64,000 nt of DNA from Flavivirga spongiicola. Its GTDB lineage: Bacteria; Bacteroidota; Bacteroidia; Flavobacteriales; Flavobacteriaceae. How positions within the stretch are numbered: position 1 is the stretch's first letter; every line of letters starts with the position of its first letter. The DNA lies in assembly GCF_030540825.1 (NCBI RefSeq), contig NZ_JAUOEO010000001.1:3237001-3301000 (forward strand), written 5' to 3'. The translations under genes were made by a program, and so were the position numbers. Shown piece after piece: positions 45,551 to 54,937 of the stretch. Under the pieces are notes generated by a model. It was not told the DNA's origin. It saw nothing but the letters and a program-made list of their open reading frames with translations, and did no database searches.

Positions 45551-45580
45551 AAAACCTCTCAATTTAAATTGAGAGGTTTT
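45551..45580. terminator. bidirectional terminator between convergent genes
   Basis: AAAACCTCTCAATTT (45551-45565) and AAATTGAGAGGTTTT (45566-45580) form a perfect 30-bp palindrome. A-rich and T-rich flanks make it effective for both the + strand surface-repeat gene and the - strand pnp gene. Confidence 0.9.
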
Positions 45581-45611
45581 AAGTTTGTAGATTATAAAGG
45601 TGTTAAATTAA

Positions 45612-47873
45612 TTAACCTTCTTTTTTATCTTCTCTAGGTTTTCTGTCATCACGACGGTTATCACGTCCTCGATTGTCTCTACCTCTGTTATCACGCCCAC
45701 CTCTGCTATCACGTCCATTACTTTCTCTTGGTGGTCTTGCTACATAACCTTCCGGTTTTGGTAAAATAGCTTTACGAGATACTTTTTCTTTGCGCGTTCT
45801 TGAATCAACTCCAAAATACTTCACATCAAAAACGTCTCCCATGTTTACAACGTCAGATACATTTTCTGTACGTTCCCAAGCTAATTCGCTCACGTGTAAT
45901 AATACTTCATTTCCAGGAGCATCCATGTATTCTACAACGGCTCCAAAATCAAGCATTTTAATAACTTTTACTTCGTAAACGCTACCAACTTCTGGTTTAA
46001 ACATTAATGAATCTATTTTTGCTAAAACAGCATCGATACCTTCGTTACCAACACCTAGAACTTCAACAATACCTTCTTCGGTAACTGGATCTTCATTAAT
46101 AACGATCGTTGTTCCTGTTTCTTTTTGTAATTCTTGAATTACTTTTCCACCAGGACCAATTAATGCACCAATAAATTCGTTAGGAATTCTTCTGGTTACC
46201 ATTTTTGGAGAGTGCGGTTTCACATCTTCTGCAGGAGCAGCGATAGTATCAGTTAATTTGTCTAAAATATGCAAACGACCGTCACGAGCTTGATTTAAAG
46301 CATTTACAAGAATTTCATAAGACAATCCTTTTACTTTTATATCCATTTGACAAGCTGTAATACCATCGGCAGTACCAGTTACTTTAAAATCCATATCCCC
46401 TAAGTGATCTTCATCACCTAAAATATCAGATAGAACCGCATACTTTCCAGAATCTACATCAGAAATTAATCCCATGGCAATACCAGAAACAGGTTTCTTT
46501 AATTGAACACCAGCATCCATAAGTGCCATAGTACCAGAACAAACCGTTGCCATAGAAGACGAACCGTTACTTTCTAATACTTCAGAAACAACACGAACTG
46601 TATAAGGGCAATCTTCAGGAACCATACCTTTTAAAGCACGTTGTGCTAAATTACCATGTCCTACTTCACGACGAGATGTCCCACGAATTGGTCTGGCCTC
46701 TCCTGTTGAAAAAGGAGGGAAGTTATAATGTAAATAGAAACGTTCTTCTCCTTCAAAAGATGGCATATCTATTTGATTCGCTTCTCTAGATGTTCCTAAA
46801 GTAACTGTTGCTAATGCTTGAGTTTCTCCACGAGTAAAGATTGCAGAACCATGAGTTGATGGTAAATAATCAATCTCACACCAAATAGGTCTAATTTCAT
46901 CAGTCTTACGACCATCTAAACGTAAACCTTCGTTTAAAGTTAAATCTCTAACAGCCGCTTTTTCAGCTTTACTGTAATATTTAGATATTAAACCTCCAAT
47001 ATCTTCTAATTCTTCTTCAGAGAAAGTCGCTTTTATTTCTTCTTTGATTTCTGCAAATGCAGCGCCTCTTTCATGTTTAGCAGAACCTGCTTTTGCTACA
47101 GCATATACTTTGTCGTATGCCATATCATGAATTTTTTGAGCTAAATCGGTATCTTCACGTTCAGGTTCGTACTCGCGAACTTCTTTTTTTCCGAATGCTT
47201 CAGCTAAAGCAACTTGTGCAGCACATTGTACTTTAATAGCTTCGTGTGCAAATTTGATAGCTTCAGTCATTTCTTCCTCAGAAATCTCATCCATTTCACC
47301 TTCAACCATCATTACAGAATCAGCCGAGGCACCAATCATCATATCAATGTCAGACTCTAATAACTGAGAACGTGTTGGGTTGATTACGAATTCGCCGTTT
47401 ACACGACCAACTCTGGCTTCAGAAATAGCACATTCAAAAGGGAAATCTGATAGTTGAATAGCAGCAGAAGCCGCTAATCCAGCCATGGCATCTGGCATAA
47501 CATCATCATCATGAGACATTAACTGAATCATCACCTGAGTTTCACTATGATAATCTTTTGGGAATAATGGACGTAAAACACGGTCTACAAGACGCATTGT
47601 TAATACTTCACCATCACTAGGTCTTGCTTCTCTTTTAAAGAAACCTCCAGGATAACGTCCTGCCGCAGCAAATTTTTCTCTATAGTCAACTGTTAATGGT
47701 AAGAAGTCAACATCTGACTGTTTGTAATTGGAAACAACTGTACACAAAAGCATACATTTTCCAGATTGCACAACAACGCTACCATGCGCTTGTTTTGCTA
47801 ATTTTCCAGTTTCGATAGAAATTTCTCTACCGTTACCTAGGTCTATGACCTCTCTAAAAACTTGTGGAATCAT
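45612..47873 (-). CDS. pnp: polyribonucleotide nucleotidyltransferase (PNPase) with RG-rich tail
   Basis: A 753-residue 3'-5' exoribonuclease from the ATG at 47873 ([15 protein letters not shown]). It has two RNase PH domains (about 1-230 and 310-530), a KH domain ([16 protein letters not shown], near 565) and an S1 domain ([20 protein letters not shown], near 625). The second PH domain carries the catalytic [15 protein letters not shown]. The last 40 or so residues are an R/G/D/N-rich low-complexity tail with repeated GRDNR units, probably for RNA or protein contacts. An upstream in-frame ATG adds 20 poorly conserved residues and is rejected. rpsO lies just upstream, a conserved pairing. Confidence 0.96.
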   Translation of the reverse strand: MIPQVFREVIDLGNGREISIETGKLAKQAHGSVVVQSGKCMLLCTVVSNYKQSDVDFLPLTVDYREKFAAAGRYPGGFFKREARPSDGEVLTMRLVDRVLRPLFPKDYHSETQVMIQLMSHDDDVMPDAMAGLAASAAIQLSDFPFECAISEARVGRVNGEFVINPTRSQLLESDIDMMIGASADSVMMVEGEMDEISEEEMTEAIKFAHEAIKVQCAAQVALAEAFGKKEVREYEPEREDTDLAQKIHDMAYDKVYAVAKAGSAKHERGAAFAEIKEEIKATFSEEELEDIGGLISKYYSKAEKAAVRDLTLNEGLRLDGRKTDEIRPIWCEIDYLPSTHGSAIFTRGETQALATVTLGTSREANQIDMPSFEGEERFYLHYNFPPFSTGEARPIRGTSRREVGHGNLAQRALKGMVPEDCPYTVRVVSEVLESNGSSSMATVCSGTMALMDAGVQLKKPVSGIAMGLISDVDSGKYAVLSDILGDEDHLGDMDFKVTGTADGITACQMDIKVKGLSYEILVNALNQARDGRLHILDKLTDTIAAPAEDVKPHSPKMVTRRIPNEFIGALIGPGGKVIQELQKETGTTIVINEDPVTEEGIVEVLGVGNEGIDAVLAKIDSLMFKPEVGSVYEVKVIKMLDFGAVVEYMDAPGNEVLLHVSELAWERTENVSDVVNMGDVFDVKYFGVDSRTRKEKVSRKAILPKPEGYVARPPRESNGRDSRGGRDNRGRDNRGRDNRRDDRKPREDKKEG

Positions 47874-47948
47874 AAATTTTTTAATTCTAATTAAACAATG
47901 GTCGTTGTGTTGTTGTAGTTGTTGTGTGACCAATGAAAAACTATGTGT

Positions 47949-47972
47949 CCTGAACTCATTTCAGGATCTGCT
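47949..47972. repeat. small hairpin repeat between rpsO and pnp
   Basis: TCCTGA and TCAGGA flank ACTCATT, forming a short stem near 47949-47967. It resembles the GTTCAGCA-containing pieces of the dispersed repeat family and lies in the pnp leader. Confidence 0.35.
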
Positions 47973-48064
47973 TAATCATATAATTACGTAATTTATACTC
48001 TTCGTCCGAGTTATATTATTTGCGCATCACTTTATTTTTTGGCTAGAGACAGCTGCGCAAAAAC

Positions 48065-48090
48065 AAAAAAGAGGCTGTTAAGCCTCTTTT
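48065..48090 (-). terminator. terminator after rpsO
   Basis: AAGAGGCT (48069-48076) pairs with AGCCTCTT (48081-48088). On the minus strand it is followed by a T-rich stretch, directly after the rpsO stop codon. Confidence 0.8.
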
Positions 48091-48092
48091 AA

Positions 48093-48362
48093 TTATTTTC
48101 TTAATCCTAATTCTTTTACTATGGCACGATATCTTAAGATATCTTTCTTAGTTAAGTAATCTAGTAAAGCACGACGCTTTCCCACTAATTTTACTAACGA
48201 ACGCTCTGTATTAAAATCTTTACGATTGTTTTTTAAGTGCTCTGTTAAGTGATTAATTCTGTAAGTGAACAACGCAATTTGCCCTTCTGCAGAACCTGTG
48301 TTTTTTGCATCTTTACCATGTTTTTTAAAGATGGCTTCTTTTTCTTTTTGATCTAAATACAT
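48093..48362 (-). CDS. rpsO: 30S ribosomal protein S15
   Basis: An 89-residue protein matching bS15/uS15 over its length. Signatures are FKKHGKDAKNTGSAEGQIA (12-30), LTEHLKNNRKDFNTERSLVKLVGKRRALLDYL (35-66) and the C-terminal ILRYRAIVKELGLRK. It binds the central domain of 16S rRNA early in 30S assembly. In many bacteria it regulates its own mRNA and is transcribed with pnp, as the order here suggests. Confidence 0.98.
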   Translation of the reverse strand: MYLDQKEKEAIFKKHGKDAKNTGSAEGQIALFTYRINHLTEHLKNNRKDFNTERSLVKLVGKRRALLDYLTKKDILRYRAIVKELGLRK

Positions 48363-48594
48363 GCTAATATTATTGTAAATAATTGTTATGTAAACGAAAG
48401 TTTATCTTTCGAGCGGCAAATATAGTGATTTTTAATGGATACAAACAATATTTTATAGAATACAAAACATTGTTTGTACTTCTATTACAGTTATTACAGC
48501 AGGTAAAAAATGCACATTTAAAAAAGAAAGATAAAAAACTTGAAACTATCTATGATAATACGAACCTCAACTAGCCTTATTTATACTACAAAAA

Positions 48595-48627
48595 AGATCT
48601 GTCAGGTTTTAAAAACCTGACAGATCT
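48595..48627 (-). terminator. 16-bp perfect inverted repeat, accD terminator
   Basis: AGATCTGTCAGGTTTT (48595-48610) and AAAACCTGACAGATCT (48612-48627) pair perfectly around one base. The minus strand continues with TTTTT, so it can terminate accD transcripts. Confidence 0.85.
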
Positions 48628-48648
48628 AAGTCGTTAAATCTTATGTAT

Positions 48649-49506
48649 TTATACTCTTAAAGGTTGATTTGTTATTAAGTCGAGGTATTTGTTTACTTTG
48701 TTTTTCAACTCATTTCTAACTGTAATAAAATCTAAGAAACCATGCTCTAATAAAAACTCGGCAGTTTGAAAACCTTCTGGTAATTCTTTTCCCGTAGTAT
48801 CTCTTACAATTCGTGGTCCTGCAAATCCAATTAAAGCGCCAGGTTCACTAATATTTATATCACCTAACATAGCAAATGATGCGGTCGTACCACCTGTAGT
48901 TGGATCTGTACATAGTGAAATGTATGGAATTTGTGCATCAGCTAGCTGAGCTAGTTTTACAGATGTTTTAGCCAATTGCATTAAAGATAATGCAGCTTCC
49001 ATCATTCTTGCTCCCCCAGATTTAGATATGACCATTAAAGGCATTTTGTTCTTTAATGCATAATCTGCAGCACGAGCAATTTTTTCACCTACAACACTTC
49101 CCATAGAACCGCCAATAAATGCAAAATCCATACAGGCAACTACTAAGTCTTTTCCTTTGGATTTTCCAACAGCTGTACGAACAGCATCTTTTAAATTGGT
49201 TTTATCTTGAGCTGCTTTTAAACGCTCTGGATATTTTTTTGTATCCACAAATTTAAGTGGATCTTTAGATTCTAAATTAGCATCTAGTTCTTTAAATTTA
49301 TTGTCGTCAAATAATATTTCGAAATATTCTTTACTTCCTATGCGTACATGATAACCATCTTCTGGGCTTACATAGAAGTTTTTCTCTAATTCTTCTGCAT
49401 CAACAACTTTACCTGTGGGAGATTTATACCAAAGACCTTTAGGAGTATCTTTTTTCTCCTGAGTGGTTGTAGTGATTCCTTTTGTTTTTCTTTTAAACCA
49501 AGACAT
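48649..49506 (-). CDS. accD: acetyl-CoA carboxylase carboxyltransferase subunit beta, zinc-ribbon cysteines absent
   Basis: A 285-residue subunit that, with AccA, transfers carboxyl groups from carboxybiotin to acetyl-CoA. The crotonase-type core shows [15 protein letters not shown] near 132-146, SGGARMMEA near 163-171 and the [14 protein letters not shown] stretch near 204-217. The N-terminal ribbon normally holds four Cys (C-x2-C...C-x2-C). Here the equivalent positions read S29-P-T-G32 and S47-P-E-D50, so zinc cannot be bound in the usual way although the surrounding ribbon sequence is kept. The gene stands alone with its own terminator. Confidence 0.95.
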   Translation of the reverse strand: MSWFKRKTKGITTTTQEKKDTPKGLWYKSPTGKVVDAEELEKNFYVSPEDGYHVRIGSKEYFEILFDDNKFKELDANLESKDPLKFVDTKKYPERLKAAQDKTNLKDAVRTAVGKSKGKDLVVACMDFAFIGGSMGSVVGEKIARAADYALKNKMPLMVISKSGGARMMEAALSLMQLAKTSVKLAQLADAQIPYISLCTDPTTGGTTASFAMLGDINISEPGALIGFAGPRIVRDTTGKELPEGFQTAEFLLEHGFLDFITVRNELKNKVNKYLDLITNQPLRV

Positions 49507-49738
49507 AATGAGTTACGATTTAACTTTCCCTAGTAAAAGGGAATCTTTTAAAATTTAGTTAGCACTTTGAGATTCCTGCTTTACTGAAATAAGTTCAGCA
49601 CATGCCGCAGGAATGACATTCACGTTAAGAATTATTCATCCTTTAATATTGTTAAATACGAAATCGTGAATACTTCGTATTTGAGGCATTTGTTTAAACA
49701 CTCCCAAATTTTATTGGAAAGCGATTATCGAAAGCCAG

Positions 49739-49772
49739 ACCACAAAATTAAACCTTTTTTTAATTTTGTGGT
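49739..49772. repeat. 14-bp perfect inverted repeat
   Basis: ACCACAAAATTAAA (49739-49752) and TTTAATTTTGTGGT (49759-49772) pair perfectly around a 6-base loop. It is far from either gene end and its role is unclear. Confidence 0.55.
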
Positions 49773-49833
49773 TACGCCCTAATGATTTTATTAATTCAAT
49801 ACTTGTAACTTGTTGTTTTGTAGGTGTATATGT

Positions 49834-49860
49834 AAAAAAGACTCTGTGTTGTACAGAGCC
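49834..49860 (-). terminator. fbaA terminator
   Basis: On the minus strand GGCTCTGT (49860-49853) pairs with ACAGAGTC (49847-49840) and is followed by TTTTTT, just downstream of the fbaA stop. Confidence 0.8.
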
Positions 49861-49895
49861 TTTAATGAATGTATTTGTAGTAAATTTACCTATAA

Positions 49896-50963
49896 TTATA
49901 AGGTGTTTACATTGTTTAAATCTTCAAAAGCCTTTTTTAAGCGTTCTGTAAAAGTAACTTCACCAGCACGTAACCAAACACGTGGGTCATAGAATTTTTT
50001 ATTTGGAACATCATCTCCATCAGGATTTCCTATCTGTGCTTTTAAATATTCAGATTTATCATCCATATAGTCGCGAATACCACTCATAAAGGCATATTGT
50101 AAATCAGTATCGATATTCATTTTTATAACACCGTAGCTGATACCTTCGCGAATTTCTTCAACCGTAGAACCAGAACCACCATGGAAAACAAAATCGATAT
50201 GATTTTCTTCAACACCATATTTCTTAGTAATATATTCTTGAGAATTTTTTAAGATTTTAGGAGTTAATTTTACGTTTCCTGGCTTGTAAACCCCATGTAC
50301 ATTACCAAAAGCTGCTGCAATTGTGAATTGATCACTTACTTTGCTTAATTCTTCGTAAGCATAAGCTACTTCTTCTGGTTGCGTATATAGTTTAGAATCA
50401 TCAACATCACTATTATCTACACCGTCTTCTTCACCTCCTGTAATTCCAAGTTCTATTTCTAGTGTCATACCCATTTTACTCATGCGCTCTAAATAGGTTT
50501 TACATATTTCAATATTTTCTTCGATTGGTTCTTCAGAAAGATCAATCATGTGTGAACTGAATAGTGATTTTCCAGTTTCAGCGAAATGCTTTTCACTTGC
50601 ATCTAATAAACCATCAATCCAAGGTAATAGTTTTTTTGCACAGTGATCTGTATGTAAAATTACAGGAACACCGTAGGCTTCTGCCATTGTATGCACATGT
50701 TTTGCACCTGCAACAGCACCTGCAATAGCAGATTTTTGCCCCTCATTACTTAAGCCTTTACCTGCATTAAATTGGGCACCGCCATTAGAAAATTGTATAA
50801 TTACGGGAGCATTTAAAGCTGCTGCAGTTTCTAATACACCATTGATTGTGTCTGAACCTATTACATTAACAGCTGGTAAAGCAAACCCTTTTTCTTTTGC
50901 AAGTTTAAAAATTGCTTGTACTTCATGACCTGTAGCAACTCCTGATTTAATATTGTGTCCCAT
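49896..50963 (-). CDS. fbaA: class II fructose-bisphosphate aldolase
   Basis: A 355-residue zinc-dependent aldolase of glycolysis and gluconeogenesis (type IIA, close in size to E. coli FbaA). The catalytic Asp106 and zinc ligand His107 lie in HTDHCAKKLLPW. LEIELGITGGEEDGVDNS near 172-189 is the characteristic type IIA segment with a metal-binding Glu. FHGGSGS near 262-268 contains another zinc His and the phosphate-binding residues. Start is the ATG at 50963. Confidence 0.96.
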   Translation of the reverse strand: MGHNIKSGVATGHEVQAIFKLAKEKGFALPAVNVIGSDTINGVLETAAALNAPVIIQFSNGGAQFNAGKGLSNEGQKSAIAGAVAGAKHVHTMAEAYGVPVILHTDHCAKKLLPWIDGLLDASEKHFAETGKSLFSSHMIDLSEEPIEENIEICKTYLERMSKMGMTLEIELGITGGEEDGVDNSDVDDSKLYTQPEEVAYAYEELSKVSDQFTIAAAFGNVHGVYKPGNVKLTPKILKNSQEYITKKYGVEENHIDFVFHGGSGSTVEEIREGISYGVIKMNIDTDLQYAFMSGIRDYMDDKSEYLKAQIGNPDGDDVPNKKFYDPRVWLRAGEVTFTERLKKAFEDLNNVNTL

Positions 50964-51125
50964 TATAAATAATTTGATTAGTGATTAATTGAAGCCAAAA
51001 GTAATCATTTTTTGAATAAATAGATATGATTTAATGGCTTGAAAATACTAAAAGAGGACTAAAACGTTATAGTTTTATAATTAGAATTAGATTCTCGCTT
51101 TACTTATTAAATCTTTATTTAAATA

Positions 51126-51176
51126 GTATTCGTGAGTCTTTGATTTTACTGAAACAAGTTCAGCACAGGCAAGAGA
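51126..51176. repeat. composite dispersed repeat downstream of tamL
   Basis: TATTCGTGAGTCTTTGATTT (shared with 39251-39278) is fused to TACTGAAACAAGTTCAGCAC (shared with the repeat near 49583). Their co-occurrence shows that the repeat pieces are combined differently at different loci. Confidence 0.5.
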
Positions 51177-51213
51177 ATGCCAATTTTATTAGAAAGCTCA
51201 ATAATATTAAGCT

Positions 51214-51243
51214 AGCCAATTGAAAAACTTTAAACGAGTTCAA
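51214..51243. repeat. AGCCAATTGAAAAAC repeat, copy at the tamL 3' end
   Basis: AGCCAATTGAAAAACTTTAA followed by ACGAGTTCAA ends at the tamL stop codon. An inverted copy (one mismatch) lies upstream of tamL at 54020-54047, so tamL is bracketed by inverted copies. Confidence 0.7.
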
Positions 51244-53775
51244 TTAAAAAGGATAGTTTATACCAATATTATAAACGGCATTTGAAAAATTATAATCATT
51301 AAACCACCGGTTTTGATCTCTGTAAAAAGGATCGTAAGTTTTGAAACCTATATCGAAACGAAATACAAAAAACCTAAAATCGTAACGCAGACCAAAACCA
51401 GAACCAACGGCAATATCTTTTAACGAATTAAAGTCTGTAAATGTAGCGCTGTCATCTTCTACATTATCTAATACATTCCAAATATTTCCGGCATCAACAA
51501 AGATAGCTCCATTTAAGTTTTCGAATATATTGAAGCGTTGTTCAATATTTAAGGCTATTTTTAAATTAGCCTCATTAAACTCATTGATAGTTTCTGAACT
51601 ACCAGGACCTAAACTATAAGCTGTCCACGCGCGATTGTCGTTAGGTCCACCTGCAAAGAAACTTTTTGAAAATGGTATGCTTGTAGAGTTTCCGTAAGGA
51701 ATAGCAATACCTAAAAAGCTTCTCATAGCTAAAATGTTTTTTTTCCCTAAACCCCAATGTTTTGTATAATCAAATTCGGTTTTTACATATTGAGAATATG
51801 CAACATTTAAAATTTCATATCGATTGTCATCATTTTTTTTTAAGCCCAATAATTTTGATGTATTTGCTAATAAATTACCTGCTAGTTCTAACTTAAAACG
51901 AAAGATAGAAAAGTCATCATCAAATAAATTAGTACGTTCGTCATTAATAAAACTAAAGCTGGAAGAAAGAATTAAGTTGTCTTCTGTTAATCTGTCTTTA
52001 CGCTCGTCAACGCTATTTATTATTGCTAATTGACTGCTTGAAATTTCACCAGGAGTTTCTGGGTTTAAGGCATAATCTAAAAAGGCATCTGTTTGACTGG
52101 GAATACTTAAATTACTATTTGAATCAATATAATTGACGTCTTTTGCAATCTGATTCAAAGAATTGTAGGAGTTTTGATATACACCAAAATAGTTGTTTAC
52201 ATTCAGATTTCTAACATATTGAACATTAAATAAATCTAGTCTGTTACTTACTTTTTTATTTGGATACCAGTTATAATTAAACGTACCGCTAAAGGTTTGT
52301 TTGTCTAGTCCAATATTAGTCTGGCCTGTTGTAGATAAACCAATTCGTGTAGAAGGAGACATATATTTAGGAATAATGCCTTCTGTATTAAAAGGTGAAA
52401 ATAGTCTAGGGATTGTTAGTTTAAAATCAATACCAATTTCGTTAATATCGAAAAAAGGATCGTCAAGATTATTTTTGTCTTTTGACGCACCAATGGATCC
52501 AATTGCAGAAACTTCAAGTGTTTCTGCGCCTCTAAAAATATTTCTAATTAATAAGCTCGGGTTTAATGAAAATCCAAATGTTTGGATGTTACTCTGTGAT
52601 ACATCACCACTAAACGCTAAACTAAACTTTTTTAAAGGCGTTAAATTTATAGTTGCAATGAGCTCGTTATCTGAATTTGGAACGGTATCATATTTTATAT
52701 CAGGGTATTTAAAGGTGCGTAATTGATTTAAGTGCCTATAGGTACGTGTCCTATCTATATCTTTATAAACAGAGCCAGGATTTATAAATATAGCATCTGT
52801 AAGAGCTTCTGGTCTGTATCGTATTTTGTCGTAACTAGAAAGTTTATAGCCATCGTAAGTTATTGATTCTTGAAATGATTTTTCTCTATTTTCAAAGGTG
52901 TAATCTGTAATGATGTTAACATCTTTAATTTTGAATATTTTAAAAGGTTCACGTCTAATAGAATCTAGTGTTCTAATAGCTCTGTCTTGAATTTGAATCC
53001 CAACATTCACTTTCTTATTAGTGCCTACTGTATCTATTTCGAAAGTAATATAATCTTGATCAAAATGAAATACGCCAGAGTTTCGTAATGCACTAGAGAT
53101 CCTATTACGTTCTTGCTCAAAATTATTGGTTTTATACTGTTCGTTCGGTTTGATTAAAGCATTTCTTTTAATGTTTTGATATAAAGAATCTATTATGGGG
53201 GATTTTACTTTTTCTGAAATAGAATCGATTATAAAAGGAGTTCCTGTTTTAACTTGATACTCAATACTGGCACGTTTGTCTTCACCTTTTTTTATATCAT
53301 AAGAGGTTTTAACATTAAACCAGCCATTATTGACGTAGTAATTTTGAAGTCGTTTTACAGATTTTTTTGTTTTTTCTTCATCTACAATTATTGGAGCTTC
53401 ACCGGTTTTACGTAACCAATTATTAAACCCGACAGAAGAGTTTTTAAACCGTTCTAATTGTTTTTTTGATAATTTTTTGGTTAATCGAGCTCTACGTTTA
53501 GGTTTTTTATCTAACCATTCTTCAAATAACGAATCTTTATTATTACGTGCTAAATTGTAAATATGTAAACGTAACGGGATGCCTGCAATTTTTCTGTTAG
53601 CTTTTTGATATAGTAAATCGTTTATGATCTCGGTATTATCTTTTTTGTCATTTACTAATATGGAGGTGCTGGTAAGTAAGTGTTCTTCGTCAGTAACTCT
53701 TTTTACGCTATCACAGGACGAAAAGTATCCTGTTAATACTAAGAAAGTTAATATTTTTGAGAACTGTTTTTTCAA
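51244..53775 (-). CDS. tamL: TamL-like BamA-superfamily lipoprotein
   Basis: An 843-residue outer-membrane protein. The signal peptide ends in a lipobox (GYFSSC, Cys21), which distinguishes Bacteroidota TamL from TamA. POTRA-like segments occupy roughly residues 90-420, including RLQNYYVNNGWFNVKTSYDI near 127-146. A 16-strand barrel follows, with the surface-antigen signature near the end (GSGFGLRYDFRFFVFRFDIGF) and the C-terminal aromatic residue (NYPF). It probably acts in outer-membrane assembly with TamB; essentiality has been reported for TamL in a related flavobacterium. The divergent methyltransferase gene is a common neighbour. Confidence 0.88.
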   Translation of the reverse strand: MKKQFSKILTFLVLTGYFSSCDSVKRVTDEEHLLTSTSILVNDKKDNTEIINDLLYQKANRKIAGIPLRLHIYNLARNNKDSLFEEWLDKKPKRRARLTKKLSKKQLERFKNSSVGFNNWLRKTGEAPIIVDEEKTKKSVKRLQNYYVNNGWFNVKTSYDIKKGEDKRASIEYQVKTGTPFIIDSISEKVKSPIIDSLYQNIKRNALIKPNEQYKTNNFEQERNRISSALRNSGVFHFDQDYITFEIDTVGTNKKVNVGIQIQDRAIRTLDSIRREPFKIFKIKDVNIITDYTFENREKSFQESITYDGYKLSSYDKIRYRPEALTDAIFINPGSVYKDIDRTRTYRHLNQLRTFKYPDIKYDTVPNSDNELIATINLTPLKKFSLAFSGDVSQSNIQTFGFSLNPSLLIRNIFRGAETLEVSAIGSIGASKDKNNLDDPFFDINEIGIDFKLTIPRLFSPFNTEGIIPKYMSPSTRIGLSTTGQTNIGLDKQTFSGTFNYNWYPNKKVSNRLDLFNVQYVRNLNVNNYFGVYQNSYNSLNQIAKDVNYIDSNSNLSIPSQTDAFLDYALNPETPGEISSSQLAIINSVDERKDRLTEDNLILSSSFSFINDERTNLFDDDFSIFRFKLELAGNLLANTSKLLGLKKNDDNRYEILNVAYSQYVKTEFDYTKHWGLGKKNILAMRSFLGIAIPYGNSTSIPFSKSFFAGGPNDNRAWTAYSLGPGSSETINEFNEANLKIALNIEQRFNIFENLNGAIFVDAGNIWNVLDNVEDDSATFTDFNSLKDIAVGSGFGLRYDFRFFVFRFDIGFKTYDPFYRDQNRWFNDYNFSNAVYNIGINYPF

Positions 53776-54210
53776 ATGAAATTAATTCAAATTATAATTT
53801 TTACGAATTGGCTTTAATTAACGAAATATAAATTGTCTGTTAGAGACCCAAAAGTACATTTTTTCAAGTGTTTATTTTTATTTTTTTTCAAAGGTCAAAT
53901 GTAGCATCAATATTAAACATAATTTTAAGTAATTGAAATTTTAGTCTTTGATGTTTCTTCTAAGAAAATATTTAAATAATTTTAGTCTGAGACAACTGTA
54001 TTTTTCATTTCTTTATAAAGAACTCATTTAAAGTTTTTCAATTGGCTAAAAAATTGCCCTTTTTCATCTATATTTCGCCTTTTTTGAATTCCGTAGCGAT
54101 GCTATGCTATTAAAAAATAGTCTTTATCTATATGAAAAATGACTAATTTTCGCTATAATTCAAAAACTTTAAATGAGTTCAAAATAAAATATCACGTTAA
54201 TTTAGATTAC
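53776..54210. other. divergent tamL-methyltransferase region containing a MITE-like element
   Basis: About 435 bp separate the two divergent starts. The left half (53776-54019) is AT-rich and should hold the tamL promoter. The right half is the 161-bp inverted-repeat element (54020-54180), leaving 30 bp before the methyltransferase ATG. Confidence 0.6.
54020..54180. mobile_element. 161-bp MITE-like element with 19-bp terminal inverted repeats
   Basis: GAACTCATTTAAAGTTTTT (54020-54038) and AAAAACTTTAAATGAGTTC (54162-54180) are perfect inverted repeats. Inside, TTTTTCATCTATAT near 54058 and ATATGAAAAATGAC near 54131 are roughly inverted as well, and TTCCGTAGCGATGCTATGC near 54088-54109 is shared with 16756-16774. 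There is no coding capacity. The left arm continues into CAATTGGCT, as does the copy at 51214. Clear target-site duplications were not seen. Confidence 0.6.
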
Positions 54211-54930
54211 ATGCTCTCCAAAAGTCATATAAAATTAATCACGAGTCTAAAGCAGAAAAAATATAGACTGCAACATAGCCTTTTTATTGTTGAAGGTGTT
54301 AAAACAATAAAAGAACTATTACAATCTGAATTAACGCTTTATGCACTATATACGACTGAGTCTTTCAATATTGATGCCAAAAATGAAATTTTAATTACTG
54401 AGGCAGAATTAAAACGTATAAGTTTTTTAACTACGCCAAATAAAGCACTCGCCATTTTTAAAATTCCGGAGGTAAAATCAATTGAACAAGGTGGACTGGT
54501 TTTAGCATTAGATGCTATTAGAGACCCTGGAAATTTAGGGACCATTATCAGGCTTTGCGATTGGTTTGGTATAAAAGATTTAGTTTGTAGTAAGGAAACA
54601 GTAGATTGTTTCAATCCTAAAGTGATACAAGCAACCATGGGGTCTATTACGAGAGTAAATATTAGTTATGTAGATTTAGAACTATTTTTAAACAAAACGA
54701 GTTTGCCTATTTATGGTGCTTTTATGGAAGGTGAAACGGTTTATAGTACGCAATTACCAGAAAAAGGTGTTTTAGTGATGGGTAATGAAGCTAATGGCGT
54801 TTCAAAAGAAATTGAAGTTCTGATAAAGAAAAAAATCTCTATTCCTAAATTTGGTGATTTACAAGCTACCGAAAGTTTAAATGTAGCTACGGCAACGGCT
54901 ATTTTGTTGAGCGAGTTTAGGAGGGGGTGA
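54211..54930 (+). CDS. TrmH/SpoU-family rRNA methyltransferase
   Basis: A 239-residue SPOUT methyltransferase from the ATG at 54211. The N-terminal substrate-binding part has KYRLQHSLFIVEGVKTIKEL near 17-36. The SAM-binding trefoil knot shows ALDAIRDPGNLGTIIRLCDWFG near 99-120, VMGNEANGVSKE near 189-200 and the final LNVATATAILLSEF. It probably methylates a 2'-O-ribose in 23S rRNA or tRNA. An in-frame ATG at 54139 lies inside the MITE-like element and would add 24 unconserved residues, so it is rejected. Confidence 0.93.
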   Translation: MLSKSHIKLITSLKQKKYRLQHSLFIVEGVKTIKELLQSELTLYALYTTESFNIDAKNEILITEAELKRISFLTTPNKALAIFKIPEVKSIEQGGLVLALDAIRDPGNLGTIIRLCDWFGIKDLVCSKETVDCFNPKVIQATMGSITRVNISYVDLELFLNKTSLPIYGAFMEGETVYSTQLPEKGVLVMGNEANGVSKEIEVLIKKKISIPKFGDLQATESLNVATATAILLSEFRRG

Positions 54931-54937
54931 TTTAAGT

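Larger units (their letters stand above)
49507..49895. other. accD-fbaA intergenic region rich in hairpins and repeats
   Basis: About 390 bp without a gene. It has a hairpin repeat (TTCCTGC...GCAGGAATGAC, about 49571-49619), AAATACGAA/TTCGTATTT (49654-49682), a 14-bp perfect stem (49739-49772) and the fbaA terminator (49834-49860). Two short open frames across 49766-49992 run into antisense fbaA sequence and are not credible. Confidence 0.6.

Noticed and set aside
48383..48574. 63-codon plus-strand frame upstream of rpsO
   Set aside because: It has no family, no clear initiation context and an A/K-rich composition expected by chance in AT-rich DNA.
52301..52726. 141-codon plus-strand frame
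   Set aside because: It lies wholly antisense within tamL, a clear conserved gene.
54139..54210. N-terminal extension of the rRNA methyltransferase
   Set aside because: It is encoded within the MITE-like inverted-repeat element and does not resemble family N-termini.
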